Part shown: one piece after another, positions 1-13,620 of the stretch
How positions within the stretch are numbered: position 1 is the stretch's first letter
How the letters are laid out: every line of letters starts with the position of its first letter
NCBI GenBank assembly: GCA_903813345.2
Contig: CAIIXF020000010.1
Coordinates: forward strand, 16,255,181 to 16,319,180
From: Owenia fusiformis
Lineage: Eukaryota; Annelida; Polychaeta; Sabellida; Oweniidae
Reading direction: 5' to 3'
DNA length: 64,000 bases
Position numbers and translations under genes: made by a program
Notes under the pieces: model-generated
Seen by the model: the letters and a program-made list of their open reading frames with translations, nothing else
Told to the model about the DNA's origin: nothing
Database searches by the model: none

Positions 1-828
1 TATCTGATTTTAAGAACAGCCGCTCACATGTTGTGAAATAAACATTATTATTTTCATGTTATACTATATACTGTGTCCTGATTGGCTGGAATATGATAAT
101 CATGTCTAGCTTTATGGGAATATTATTTTCTAATCGAATTTCATAAATGGATTATTAAATAGCAACATTTTGTTTTTTAAATGACAGCCATTGTAGACCT
201 GCGACGAGGTGAACGACACATTATATCTTTAATGGAGACATTTCAGTATGTACATATTTAAAGGAAATTGAACCTGAACAGTAAATGGGACAAATGGGGC
301 AATCACATCCGTCGATAATAGCAGGATAACGTTTATAAGTAAGTTATTTCTATGGCTAGAAGACGGAGAGTTGCCACAATGATGGTGTTTTGTTCCCGAC
401 CCGTGGGGCAGGTCGTTACAGTTCATTTTCGCCTAAGTTATTCTATTTCCGCTATTCCCGGGGATTTTCGACCAATCTGAGGGTATCACAGTAAAAACAT
501 CCAATTTTCACATACACTTTAATTTCGCAATCACTGTACACTTTGCGAAAACGCGAAAATTAGAGGCAGGAAAAATAAAAGTGTTATACAGTATATCGAC
601 AATTACATTGACCTTTTCGGTGACAATAGCATTTACATTTCCGTTATTAAGTTAGTGTAGCTCACGATACCCATAGTCAGACAAACTCTATTATCGTTAC
701 CATAATTGGCTAATTTCAAGGCTTTTGTAGTATTTGACAACTTGACTGATTCCTTCCTATGTTAGAAGCAGGATAAGTAGTTAAGTGCCGTGAAATTGAT
801 TGAATTCGTCAATCTTCCCAAATTCCAC
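1..828. other. AT-rich spacer, nothing recognised
   Basis: No ORF with coding character, no tandem array and no clear inverted repeat seen. The only ORF of note (229-426, minus) has no recognisable motif. Confidence 0.5.
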
Positions 829-3682
829 GGTGAGCAACCATACCGCACCGGGGATCGACCCCGGTGCGTTACACTTAAATTGTAACGCTCCGGAGTGATA
901 AGGAACGAAGAACTCCTATGTACCATTCAAAGTACAATATATTAAGGAATGATCCAGATCGATTAGATCAGTGATAACTAGCCTATATAATGCAAACAAG
1001 ATGTAAAAGCACAAGCAACATTAAAATATTTTGATGTTTTTTATTATTTTTATGAAATATACAGAGTATTCCTAGATTGTGCGAGAATATATCTTATCAA
1101 CATGATCCTTATGGTTGCATGCAAAATTGTGTCAGTTTAGGAGTTAAATGGTGGTCAGTTTTATGAGATATCACTAAATCTAGTTGTAACGCACCGGTCA
1201 TATTAGGCCAATATTTGGAAACGCACCGGTGCTTTATTCATTTGTTAATATTCCCCTATATTATAGGTCATACTGATAACATAAGAACAATAATATTTCC
1301 AGATGTTCGGTATCGTACCTCTAGATCCCCCCCTGGATGATGTACTGGTAGGTGGAAACACTTCGAATACGACGCCACCATATATTCAAATCTATAAATT
1401 TTAAAATGAGAATGGGAAAGGGTATATCTATGGAACTAGGGGCAAGACGGATTTTTTGACACACCCATTCACAAATGCATTGAGTGTAGTTCTACCCTAC
1501 GAAACAATAACGCTTTCAATCGATTGGTACTGATGTTCAAAGTATACAATATTTTATTCATTTGGAAATGTACGGTTTAGTTTTTACGTTGATAATTGTG
1601 AAATAATTTTATAACATTTGCTGCAGGGTATAAGAACGGATACACACGAAATGTTATCAAAGTCACTGGTCAGTATCAAGATGCGGTAGCGGCCGTTACC
1701 TTCTCATCTAAGATGGCGGATGGTAAATGTCGATTTCGATATATTTTGTTTTCATCGAATTAAACTACTTTATAGTTGACGTAATGCTTTGATATTTGAA
1801 CTTGATAAATCTGAGATATCATGGAAACTTATGAGTATGACCATTTATTCTTAAATCATACGTGGACGCCATAATTCAACTGTATGTTACACCGCTTAAG
1901 GGAAGGTAAATGGAAGTGAATTTTGCAAAATCAAACTTCAGTTACCTTCCCTTAAGCGGTGTAACATATAATTGAATTATGGCGCCCGTGTATGATTTAA
2001 GAATAAATGGTCATACTCCAAAGTTTCCATGATAAGGCTTATCAAGTTCAAATATCAAAGCATTGCGTCAATTATACGTAGTTTAATTTGATGAAAACAA
2101 AAAATATCGAAATCGACATTTTTCGTCCGCCATCTTAGATAAGAAGGTAACGGTCGTTACCGCATCTTGATTCTGACCAGTGAAAGTGTCATATCTTTAT
2201 CGCCTGTAGTATGTATTACCGTATTTTGCAAACTATCACATTTCGTACTTTGATTTTTTATGCATTTGTGTATTCTATAGGGTTACCCTCTCCCATCCAA
2301 AACCAATCCTAAATCACATGGGCCTTTAGATTCTCTTAATCTATACATCATCATACAGCTTTTTTAATAATGCACTTATGGGCTAAATATTGGAACGAGT
2401 GATCGTTGGAACCATATGTTTTGTCGTCACTATCATCCTAATTTGCTGGATTTATGGCTTCTATTTGTACATTGGGTTTAAAGAGAGGGACAAATAATAA
2501 CATTATTATTCGTATCATTAAGAGCTTAAAAAAGAGCGTAAAAGCTGCTGAGCTTAATCAAAGTTGTTTTAATAAGTCATGAATTGATTGAGCTTTCCTA
2601 TGATATTATAACACATGGAGGTGCGCCATCTAGGATTGGTGACTGACAGGGGACGGTCATTATGAAATACCTTGTTATGTGAAATGTACTTCCAGAGTGA
2701 GGGTTTGCTTCTAAAGCTAACAACCATACCTGTACGTCATGTTTGAGGTGGAACTAGGGAATAACACCTCACAACCTCCAGGAAAAGAAGCTACGATATG
2801 TTATTCATTGGGAATTTGTCTTTCGCGAGGAGTCTTAGTTGCATAATGAATTCGGTGCAAAAACTGTGTCTTTTGAGACACAATATGACATTTGGTAGCA
2901 GTTTCATAGCACTTTCAATTTCAATGTCATAATCAGTGTGTGATTGTTCAAACAATGTTTTTCTAATTTTTGGCTTTTTTTCTTTTCTTTGGTGCATTTT
3001 TCCTAGCACTTCTGATAGCCTTTGTATTAGCATTGATTGGTGTCTTAAGTGATTTATCGTTAGTTGTGGCTTTTGTACAACCAGCGTCGCTTGTAGTGAC
3101 GGTAGGTGCAATTTTCAGGCGTTTCTTGTATCTTGAATGCCCAGTTTGCAGTCCAGAACTTCTCTGTCGTTTCCTGTAAAAATAGAACCGGTGCGTTTCT
3201 AAATTGTCGTAGATTTGTGTCGGTGCGTTACCCCATCAATTTTGGAAGGTACATTTCATGAAAATAAATGACGCTTATACAATGTTCGAATTGTAAGATA
3301 TTGAAGAGTAGTATGTTTATAAATATATCTATATTGAGTAAAAAAAATCTGTGGTTGTTCCAATCATTTCTTTGACAAGAAATACAACATTTTAGACGAG
3401 CCTTTAACTTTCCTTCGAATTTTTCAAGGTGCATTTACATTTCGTTCACATAATACCGATATGTTACAGCTTTGTGGAATTTTAATAAGGTACCCTGATA
3501 TATCGTGTTTAGAATGGAATGTGTTAAAAGATATTCACTCACCTCTGGTTTCCACTATTATTTGTTTCCTCCGGAGGAAACATATTTCCGTCCGCCATTT
3601 TAAAAGGACGGTGCGTTACCAACGCTCCGGGGAAAAGTGTAACGCACCGGGGTCGATCCCCGGTGCGGTATGGTTGCTCACC
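829..3682. mobile_element. 2.85-kb DNA transposon-like element with 46-bp perfect TIRs
   Basis: Termini are a perfect 46-bp inverted pair: GGTGAGCAACCATACCGCAC... at 829-874 and its complement at 3637-3682. Each end contains its own short palindrome (CACCGGGGATCGACCCCGGTG-like). The motif GTAACGCACCGG recurs subterminally on both strands near 1188, 3187, 3224 and 3610. No transposase was recognised. The 106-residue minus-strand ORF at 2791-3111 has no motif I know. No convincing target-site duplication. Probably non-autonomous. Confidence 0.75.
1652..2190. repeat. Foldback nested in the 829-3682 element
   Basis: Two arms of about 250 bases, roughly 1652-1905 and 1936-2190, are near-complementary. 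They share ATGCGGTARCGGYCGTTACC, AAGATGGCGGA-type sequence and GTTACACCGCTTAAGGGAAG, with a loop of about 30 bases. No ORF. Confidence 0.8.
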
Positions 3683-3689
3683 GCGAATT

Positions 3690-4215
3690 CCTTTCCCCAT
3701 AGGCCCCAGCAAATAAAATCTGAACCAAATCCGTCCATAGGTATATTTGAGTTATCAAAGACTACGTTTTTCTCCGAGAATGGAAGCCATTTTGAAATCC
3801 AGAGGTAAACATATGACTGTCCGAAATCTGTGTTGCGATGCTTTTCCTCCTTTGAACAAATTCAATCCACTGGAATTTGATTACATTTTTTTTAAAATGG
3901 CGGCCATATCAAAATTCAGCGGCCATCTCGAAAATCTCGTCTTGAGTAAAGCTCCCCTGTCCCTATGCATCAGCATATAAGATTTGAACAAAATCTGTCG
4001 ACTATTATTTGGTTTATCAAAGATTACATTTTTGTAATCGGCAATTCTGAATTGAGTGGGCATTCTGAAAATTCCTTTGCGAGCAAAGGTCCTTCACTCA
4101 TAAAACCTATAAAATTTGAATGAAATCTGTCAACCGGTATTTGAGTTATCGTCCGGACAGACGGACGGGCGGACGGATGGCTTTTCTATATACCACTCGA
4201 ACTTCGTTCGGTGGG
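3690..4215. repeat. Diverged tandem repeat ending in GGACGGACGG-type block
   Basis: About three degenerate units of the pattern ATAAAATCTGAAC..AATCYGTC..TATTTGAGTTATC, near 3715, 3975 and 4105, with intervening 'AAAATGGC' stretches. The last runs into GTCCGGACAGACGGACGGGC at 4151-4170. It resembles an interspersed family of marine invertebrate genomes, from memory only. Confidence 0.5.
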
Positions 4216-7200
4216 ATAATAATTGCTGTTGCTCATGTGACACTACTCAGGGTACCATTAAGCCTTCGTTGACGCAACAGTTTTCAACAACAAATGGGGC
4301 CCTCAACCTTGTAGTGTATGTTGATCACAAAAACTGCTATAATTTCTTGATGCAAATATATCCGGTGGGCCAACGTTATTCACATGCATTAAATTCATGT
4401 TAATTAATGTTCCATTCTACTAAAGTGGACGATAACTTAGACTATAAACAAGAAGAGGCGAAGATGTATATAAGCAATACGTGTGGACGTGATACATTTC
4501 AGCTACTGGAAACAGTAAAACAACATTACGTTTTTTAAATAGCCCTGCCAAACAATAAACTGTATTACGTGGGAACTCAGGACATATGTTTAACAAGGAG
4601 CATATTAATTAATGGTTGTTTTTTACAATTACTTTAATACCAATGGTTGTAACTAATGTTCTGTCTTGTTAAAGCCTCATACTAGTACATACAGACAATG
4701 ACAATGTAAAAAACAATTGGAAATCGCGGGAATCATGTTGCTAAAGTAGGGGGGGGGGGGGTCCTGAAGCCCATGTTAAATATTAATCAATCATTGGGTT
4801 TTTACCACTTTACCATTTATTAATTTGATGATACAACCTGTTGAAATATAACCATTTTCCAATCAAAAAGGCTCTATTGGATGCTAGAAGCTAGAATTGT
4901 GTTGTGAGCAGCAAAACATTACGTCCCCGTATCATTAATCAATGGCTGAACCTCATTACCTTTTTATGATTTTAGAAAGCTTCAAGAACATGATGCCTTT
5001 GGCTATATTGCAAAAAATAATCATAATGTCAAACTCACCTCATTTTTAAGTTAACAATTTGTTCATTTAATGTCATAATGTTAACCAACGTGATCCACAA
5101 TCAAGTAAGCTCATCAAGGCATAATTTGACAATCCTTACTAAGTTGAATACGGCATTTCATTCTAAATGTATAATACAGGTTGGACCAAACTAATTGCAT
5201 ACTTAACAATTGATATCTCTTTAACAAATACAGTCTCTCTTCACCACCAGCCATCAATCATGATCAATCAACAACAATAAAACCGTAACACCATAAGATA
5301 TTCAAAATACAATAACCAAGATACATTTCTGTTATTTATTCATTGAGTTCCATTATCTGGCTACACATTCTTTAACTCCTGGATTGTGATTAATTGAAGG
5401 CAAAATCTCTCTAATAGACAAGCGTACATGCATAGAATAAGCCAAACCTTAATACATTCTACATTCAAGTCGGCACAATAATATAACGTAATGGTATTTA
5501 ATTATCGAGACCTTTTTGTCAATATTTGATTTGACAAATAATGCCCATTGTCAAATGATATTACTAGCAGCATAAAGTTATGTTTTAGTGTATTTAGTAC
5601 TATCATGTGAATTCACTGGCTCTAGTTCAGTAGAGATACAGATACAAGTAATCACCAAGATTGAATAGCAATTTGACGTCGGAAATTAAGATTCCTTGCG
5701 ATGCTTATGATGTCATATCTGTCAAAATAAGTTACAATTACTACCACGCGACGGTCTACATGTTTTCTATAATTTACCATGGGAAAACGTTTATGTAATT
5801 ACCTTCAGGTACCTGTTGCAGCATATCGAGGTGAAAACAGTTTATCCAGCTAGTGTGTTAAAGACAAATGCGCTCTTCAAACACAAATCAATAATTTAAG
5901 GTGGTTATTTATAAATCGCTGGTCAATATGAGGATAAAATGAAGGAGTTACCGTATTTTTGAAAGATGTTGATAAGAATAGACGATTTTGAACTTTACCG
6001 TTTCACCCTATTCTTTGCCCCTTCTCATGGAAGTTTGAATTTGAAATTCGGACCAAATTAAGGTTAAATTACGTTAGAGCGCAATATATTTAAGAGATTT
6101 CCAATATGGCGATACCTTGTGTGCATTTGATGATGATGCACTGATCCTTAAAGCGATTAATCAAGGGCTTGCATTTGACTAATTAAAAAAATACATGTAT
6201 TATAGTTATTATATAAACAGAGAATCCAAAACAGACCCCTAAGCACACCTACATCTATTTATTCAGTGTCAACGTTGTTATGTTATTTTATGTTTGGAAA
6301 TACATCACATGCAATGACAAATAAAAGGTTCGCTAAGGTTATGGAGTTGGCAAATCATGTGTTGAACATAACAGAGGTTCCAAAACAGACCCCTGAGACA
6401 CGGCGACATCTATTCTAAAATGATGTTAGATGTTAGTAACAGGGTCATGATTAAAATATACATCATTCATCATCACTTTCATCACGTATTTACCTCAACC
6501 ATACCTAACCAAATTATTGTTACGACTATTGATCATATGAACTAGGTCAAACGCTGCTTTGATGTCGAGAAAAATTGAAGAATCTAAAATTCTCCATGAT
6601 TTTAAGTTAAATCTTTATGCACGTAGATTATCCAGCTGTCAATTTCAAGCACTGTCTTTTGTATTTTGGAATCCATTTTCTATCATTTTTTCTCCTCTCC
6701 CTTGTCCCCTTGTCCTTTTATTCAGATACTCAATCTTTTGACTGAGCTATTTATTTTTTACTTGCTAGGCTTGTTTTTTAGCAAAATCTATGCTAGTGTT
6801 TTTTAGTCCATCAACTTTTGGTTGGTTTACATCTTGCACAATACCAAAAATGTTGCTTCTTGGTGTTAAAGTTGTTGTCATGTCTCATCATTTAATGTCA
6901 CACATTTTCTAGAAAAGACAAACAGCTCCGATTTTATTTAAAAGAATGCTTCCGTTTAAATGTTAACTGGCAAAAAATGTAGACCTTTGAAGGCTATACT
7001 TCTCTTGAAAGAAAATAAGAACTAAGAGGTCACGTACAACTGACTTCCTGGGCATTCATGATTTTGCTATTTTCCTTAATATATTTCCTTCGATAAGACT
7101 ACAATGGGTGTTATATTTGATCATATAACTCATATATGACTAATCGTAGCATTTCATGATAGCTGAAGTGTCTTCATATTGAAGGGGCGAGGCTAAATAT

Positions 7201-7584
7201 TGTCCATTCTGATCCTCGTACCATCTTTCTGTTTCACATGAAACATCACAGGACTGAGAAGACTTGAGATGCCATGGTTTATTATGGTGAATATTGTCAG
7301 ACATTGATAATATTGACAATGGTAATGTCCTGAGCAAGCTAGCTTTTCGGTTTAACCACCATCAATCTCCTCATATATCTTTCTTATCGTCAGTTGGTGA
7401 ACGAACAAGAACATGTGCAACTGTGATTTGATTATGATTAAGTAATATCACATCAGTCACGGACAATTAGTGAAATACATCGAACCAGTAACATCGGTAA
7501 ATAAATTTGATTAATGTTACGTTATCAAGAATTAAACCAAATACAATTTATCTTATAAAAAGGGGATATTGATAAGTATACAAA
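4216..7584. other. AT-rich spacer with minor repeats
   Basis: A 12-base G run lies near 4749. Two degenerate direct copies of CCAAAACAGACCCCT occur near 6227 and 6380, each followed by CATCTATT. No gene-like ORF or splice-framed exon recognised. Confidence 0.5.
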
Positions 7585-7586
7585 TA

Positions 7587-8679
7587 CGAGGGGTGATCCA
7601 AAAGTCTTGGACGCCCCGCTCTAACTTTGCTATCTTTTAATATTTCAACATGAAACTTTCAGATAATAAAGATCAACATCTTAACAACTTTATGTATAAG
7701 TTTCAACAGAAAATAATATATTTTAGCTACTTTTCTACATATCTTTTAATACCGGGTCCCTGCCACCCGGAACGGTATATAAATATAGCAAATCACGTCA
7801 CAACTGTTATAATATCGCAAATACTTTAGGTGCAGGTGCACAACCTAACACCAGCCATGATATGAGAGAATTTTTGATTTTCAATCTGAGTGTCATCTGC
7901 CATCATCATCTTCACATATTAAGACCTACTTTTCAACATATTTTCCACGAATTTGAACACATTTTTCATAACACTTTACCAATGAATGGAAGACATTCAT
8001 GAAACCGTCATTGCTTATGTGATACAAATGCTGCTGGAATGCTACTCTAAACCTCATTCAATGAGTAAAAAACATTTTCTTTCAACCATCCTTTCAACTT
8101 AAAGAAAAGGAAGAAAATTACATGGAGCCATAGATAGACTGTATCGTGCATATGGTAGCTGCTCAAGGTCAATAATAGTGAAAATATCTTGTAGTATTCT
8201 TTGTTCCACTTTGATATCTTTCGTGTTCTGCATTTCAGCAGCTATCTTGCAGCAAAAATGATACCAGAATGAGGGTTGCTTGTCTGATGGCATTTTCTTA
8301 GAATTTGACATGTGCGGCCATTGTCATATGTGACATTATAATTAAAACACAATTAATTGGTTGCCTAGTAACAAAGGAAGTAAACTAAGATGGTTTAACA
8401 TTCAAAATTCAAAGAAATATAGTGGTCAAGACTTGGAAAACAAGTGAAATGGCGGTAACATTTAAGGCTGAAAGTTGCCATGTGCGAATACCGTTCCGGG
8501 TGGCAGGGTCTCTGTATTAAAAACTATCTAGAAAACTATACAAAATATATCATTTCTCCATGAAATGAATACACAAAGTAGTTAGGTTGTTGGTCGTTAT
8601 TATTGGAAAGTTTAAAGTAATTTTATCAAAAACCAACAAAAATAGAGCAGGGCGTCCAAGACTTTTGGATCACCCCTCG
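7587..8679 (-). mobile_element. Degenerate mariner-like transposon with long TIRs
   Basis: Flanked by TA (7585-7586 and 8680-8681). Ends are inverted: CGAGGGGTGATCCAAAAGTC at the left, with its complement at the right. Similarity of the ends extends about 200 bases inward, including CTGCCACCCGGAACGGTAT on both sides. On the minus strand, 8311-8099 ends in ARYSLSMAPCNFLPFL, which matches the last catalytic block of mariner transposases (APCDFxLFP) with the Asp replaced by Asn. The following bases continue as a recognisable mariner C-terminus with stops. The N-terminal part is lost, so it is inactive. Confidence 0.85.
8099..8311 (-). pseudogene. Mariner transposase remnant
   Basis: Seventy-residue fragment covering only the end of the catalytic domain. 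The third acidic residue of the DD(D/E) triad position is Asn, and reading frames downstream are interrupted by stops. Lies between the long TIRs of the 7587-8679 element. Confidence 0.7.
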
Positions 8680-8681
8680 TA

Positions 8682-9195
8682 TTCTCAGGAATTGTCCTTT
8701 TTTCCATATAGCTTTGAAATCTCGTTAAAGTCTGAGATTTTTTGAGGTCTGCGTTTTTAATCATTAAAAACTAACATTTTCCTCTATTTGATGGCATTTT
8801 CGAATTCTGTGTGTAATTTTCTATCAAAACAACTTTGATTTGCACCGTTATTAACCTTTATTCAAATTCTATAATGATTTTCTAGTTGTCTAAAAAAGGT
8901 CGGGCTAAATCCCCATTGACACAATGTTGAAAACCCTATAAAAGTTAATTTACTCTTACAAGGATCACAATAGTCTAAAGATTTAAAAAAACTGAATATT
9001 TGACTTAGAAAAATATCAATAAATTCATGTTAGCTGTAAATTACTTTTAGAACTTTAGAATTTCTGAAATTAAAACTTTGACAAACCAAACAAAACAACA
9101 ATTTTTTAAGTCATTTCAATAGCTCCAAAAGCAACAAACATGTAGGAGTTCTCAGAATCGAAGCAGTACATACCATCATGTGATTGTCTAAGACA
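8682..9195. other. AT-rich spacer, nothing recognised
   Basis: No ORF, array or inverted repeat of note up to the start of the large tandem unit. Confidence 0.5.
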
Positions 9196-9679
9196 CTCAA
9201 ATCTTTAATATCTGGTTTGATGTGTCGTTTATTCGGATGTAAATCAGTGTTCTATCAATAATCAGTGAAATATATAGTAAATGTAATTAATTTCAATCAC
9301 CCTGGAGATGCATTGGAAAGTTTAACCAGGGGAGTATTTTACGTTCTCTGAACTGCTTTACTTGTAGTGATTTATTGAGTCGTATCATGATTCACTTCTA
9401 CAATAAATAAAAACAAAGAGGGGTTACATCGCCCTTAAGAAATGAACTGACAATGTGAACATATTGTACTCATCGAAAATCACCATTTACACCCATTATA
9501 TCAAATCCGTTATCCTTAAGCTACCTTTAATGTTGTAGATATGCGCACATATGACATACACCTGTGTTAGAGAAATTATAACTTTATGCGAAAACTATTA
9601 AATCAGTGTGGGTGACATAATGTTATTTTCAGACAAAATCAATTTCATTTCCCAGTATTAATTGAGCGATCGAATAGTT

Positions 9680-10137
9680 CAAGGAGGATTGGCTCCCAGG
9701 ATCGCAACTCGATATTATGGAATTTAAGCTAGCATATAAAATCGAAAAAGCCAACCTATACGCATGACGAATCGCCTATATAAATGCATCGCTTAAATAT
9801 TTTCCATATTTTCCTAATTTCAAAAAATGAAAACGTCAAAATGTAGTTGTTTTCTGAAATTATAGCCAAAAATGAAAACGTCAAAATGTAGTTGTTTTCT
9901 GAAATTATAGCCAAAAATGAAAACGTCAAAATGTAGTTGTTTTCTGAAATTATAGCTTACTAGACATGTAGAAATTCAAAATAAACAGTCCAAAAGACTC
10001 AACCAATATCGAACATTCTAACATTCAAATGTTAAAGTGAACAAAATGGCGGTTATTTGGATTCCAATTTTGTAATCACGACATGCCCATATATGCCAAA
10101 AATATCAATGTTGCACTCTGGGAGCCAATCCTCCTTG
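9680..10137. mobile_element. MITE-like element holding the 45-bp minisatellite
   Basis: TIRs CAAGGAGGATTGGCTCCCAG at 9680-9699 and the complement at 10118-10137. Copy B has it at about 17303-19440, interrupted by a foldback. Copy C keeps only parts. Confidence 0.75.
9822..9956. repeat. 45-bp minisatellite, three units (copy A)
   Basis: Unit contains AAAATGAAAACGTCAAAATG followed by TAGTTGTTTTCTGAAATTAT. Unit length is a multiple of three, which is why short repeated-peptide ORFs appear. Not considered coding. Confidence 0.9.
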
Positions 10138-11433
10138 GAATGTGTCATGAGGTTTGTGGTATCGCACTGATCGTATAAATTGCCTTTCCTGGTTTAGACG
10201 CATGGTACGGATGAGGGCCAGTGGATAATCAAGTATAAGAAAATATTCGCTTTTCACACTCAAACCTCACATCTTAACTCTAGTATAGTTGCTAAAGAGC
10301 GAAATTAAAGCCCAAGCTAAGGTGCTCTTCTCATTTTCCCTTTGCGGATGGTCGTGAGAAGTTGATCTTGTGAAGATTAGTGTTGATCTACCTGACAACG
10401 TAAATGTTACAGGTACAAAGATTTACAATCTAATGCTTCCCGTGTCTGAGCTGATAATATAGACAATGGAATGGATTTAATTTCGAAGTTCGAAGATTAG
10501 AGCTGATGTATGTTTCCTCCTCAGCAATTTTTTTCCATGCCATGCCATTTTTTCCTTTTTATGTCACCAAATTTTCACAACTTCCAATAACTTAACTGGC
10601 TTCAATGTCTTTCAAAATCATCTACAAGTTCAGAAGTTCAAATCTAACTTTAGATTTCAGATTTGACCTTCAGTGACAATCTCTAGGTAAAAAAATGTTA
10701 AAAGGTATTTTGGAAGTTGCTTCAAATCGAATAATTTTTTTAATCATTTACACGTTCTCAGAAGTTTAAAGATAACTTAAGATTTCAGGCCTTCAAAGAC
10801 ATTCTCAAGGTTAATTAAAGTCAAAAAGCATTTTGGAACTTGCTTCAAATTGACAATAGACATCATATATTATTATATCACTATCTAGCTAACAACTGTT
10901 AACAACAAAACCAGGTCACATGTCATGGGATATCTGGCGGTATTCAATGGCCATGCTAATCAGATGAGACAACTGTTGAATGTCTAGCGATATCCCTCGT
11001 ACCCTTGAAATTAGTTTTCGCTCAGTACAAGTCAAAATGGCAGACGAGAAAGATTTACACAAATTTCTGACGAAGAAAAGCTAAAATCAATTGAATGTGT
11101 ACACACAAGTACAGAAAAATCATCTGAATAATGATTAAAATTCTTGTTGATTGGATGGAGGAAACAGGGAACGATATGGTATTCGAATGCCATAGAATCA
11201 ATAGACTGTGATATGATATAACAAATATTTCACTCTACTTTCGGTGAATACCTGTGACACCTTCACAAAGCAATATTCCACTAGCCCTCTGGGATTCGTG
11301 GAATAACACCTGTAAAAGATGCACATGTATTCACCTCAGGAGAGTGGGATATTTGTTCAATATCCTGTCTTCAGGTGAGTCTATTTGTAAATCGAAGGTA
11401 ACTTTTCGAAAAAGCATGATAACACTCATTAAT

Positions 11434-11662
11434 GCTGCGTTTTTTGAATTGCCCGCGGCAGTGGTGCATTACGTAATAGGTAATGAGATTTCCCCATAGG
11501 TATCAAGAAAAAGAACAAAAAGTCCCGTGCGCAAATTACATGAAAACGTGTGAGAATGTAATTTGCAACGCATGGCTCATCGTTCTTTTTCTTGATACCT
11601 AGGGGGGAATACTTATTACATATTATGCAATGCACTCGCCAGCGGGTAGTTCAAAAACGCAA
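11434..11662. mobile_element. Hairpin MITE
   Basis: Inverted ends GCTGCGTTTTTTGAATTGCC and GTTCAAAAACGCAAC. The arms include GGTATCAAGAAAAAGAAC and its complement. The same element is at about 21014-21240 in copy B. Confidence 0.7.
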
Positions 11663-11867
11663 CCTCAATCACTGCCTCTATCCTATTGTATGCCGCTATG
11701 TTTTATCAGTGTAAAGTATATTATTAGCTGCAATTCATGATCAGTTCCTCACCCTATGTTTGACAGATTTTACATTGGACAATGCAAAAATGTACACTTA
11801 TTATATAGATCGATATTATTTTCCACTTACCTAGCCAACCGTTCAAAGTATCCTATTGTTTTTTATA

Positions 11868-12318
11868 CGGAGTGACCCAAAAGATGCAACCCATTAATTT
11901 TAGAATACCTCTTGTATGAAAAGAAGGTTCAATGGAGCAAATTCGTTCATGAAGTATTTACCACATTCGCATTAACGATCATTTCATCATTTTGACAAAT
12001 AAAGTGTTTAAATAGAATATATCATTGATAGAATTCACGAAAGCAAATTGCATAAATGTCTCAAAAAGGTCAGTGGCGAAGAGAGAAATCCCAAATTCAG
12101 ATAAATTACTTTTGACCATAGATATTTATAAAATGAGGTATTTTTGATAAATAATTGAAATGCAGGTCCCAGTTGAGGTACATATATGTAGGTAGGTAAA
12201 TGCTGCTTGTTATGTTTTCAAATTCTATTTTTCGAACGTTGTTACACAGTAGATTATTTATAAGTACACCTCTGTTTGCTCCACTTAAAATATTGTAGGA
12301 GGCATTTTGGTCACCCTG
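11868..12318. mobile_element. Mariner-type MITE, 451 bp, TA target
   Basis: Ends CGGAGTGACCCAAAAG and, as complement of the right end, CAGGGTGACCAAAATG, flanked by TA on both sides. No transposase. Copy B has it at 21445-21895. Confidence 0.7.
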
Positions 12319-12576
12319 TATGTATTGAAAGGTGTCCTATTGCAGCTGTTCACATCCATATGTTTATGACACATACATACATATCACACATTTAAAAATA
12401 GTAATCACAAAGAAGCTGATATTTTTAAAGAACATTGTACTTTAAAGGTTGTGTATCACTGGTGATCCGCTCGATTACGCTGGTTACCGAAACGGTTCGT
12501 TTCGGTAACAAAATGGCAGAACGTCGAAGGTACAATTTTTCTCTTTCCCTTATTTCTGCGTTGTAGGCGGAATCCC

Positions 12577-12860
12577 CACGACATTTTTTTCACACAAACG
12601 TGTATCAGGATCATATGTTTTAGAAAATGTACATGTTTGCGAATCAATAGCCCAGAAGACAACAGAATCGTCGAATTAATTCCTCACTTAAGTTACATAA
12701 ACGGTATGGGTTAAAAGTGCAAATCTTATCTGTTTTTCGAAATTCCGTTTATTTAACTTAAGTGAGGAATTAAATCGACGATTCTGTTGTCTTCTGAACT
12801 GAATTTGTTCGCAAATATGTACATCATACTGATACACGTTTGTGATAAAAATGTCGTGGG
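12577..12860. repeat. Inverted-repeat element
   Basis: Arms of about 120 bases (12577-12702 and 12745-12860) share AACTTAAGTGAGGAATTAAAT-like sequence, CTGTTGTCTTCTG and ACACGTTTGTG. Repeated in copy B near 22160-22440. A single-arm relative lies at about 32400-32620. Confidence 0.7.
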
Positions 12861-13620
12861 AAGTTTTAAAGGTTACAATGACCCCTTCTTTCAGCAATTT
12901 CCAACGTTTTCTAAGTCCTTGTATACATCCTTTAATTCTCTGTTATGGCTGTGGGTGGAAACTGGAACGTATAATCAAGGTTTGAATCAGAGAAGGCCGG
13001 ATATTGAATGAAGCAGATAAATAGGATGAGACAAAGACCACGGATTATGAATTGGCTTGATAATACCGTCATAAAAAGGTTACTGGCGCGCTATAAATCC
13101 TCGTTCAATGGGTACTACATAACATCTTTATATTTTAGTAGTTTTACATAAACTCTTGTTTTCCTGTATCTTCGGATGCAGTGTATGATTTACAGAACCA
13201 TTTATTAAATTGTGACAGCTAAGTTCAATAAACATACAAATGAACTTAATTCTTTCTAAGAATTATTGCCACTATGAGAGTTGTTCAACAAAATTATCTT
13301 CTCATTTTAATATGGTAATAAGTTAATCAAGCTGAAATTTTTCTTGGAACATTTGTATTGGTATTTATTGCACGGCCCTCGTATTCTTGAAATAAAAGTC
13401 AAAACTCAGTTGTTTCGAATTAAAAGAGGTATGATATTTAATTCAGAAATAATAAATTACTTGAAGTCGTCATTGTCACTTCATTGAAGATGTATTCGTA
13501 TATTCTATCGAGACATTATACGTCTAGCTTCAAAACAGTTCTGCAACTAAGTCAATGTTTTTCTTATTGCAATCTTTTTAAACAATACATCCAATGTACT
13601 TGGTATATTGCATCCTGATT

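Noticed and set aside
2791-3111. 106-residue minus ORF as a transposase
   Set aside because: No catalytic motif or DNA-binding pattern recognised, and a single short ORF in an AT-rich element is expected by chance.
9822-9956. CRISPR-like array
   Set aside because: Direct 45-bp tandem units with no spacers in animal DNA.
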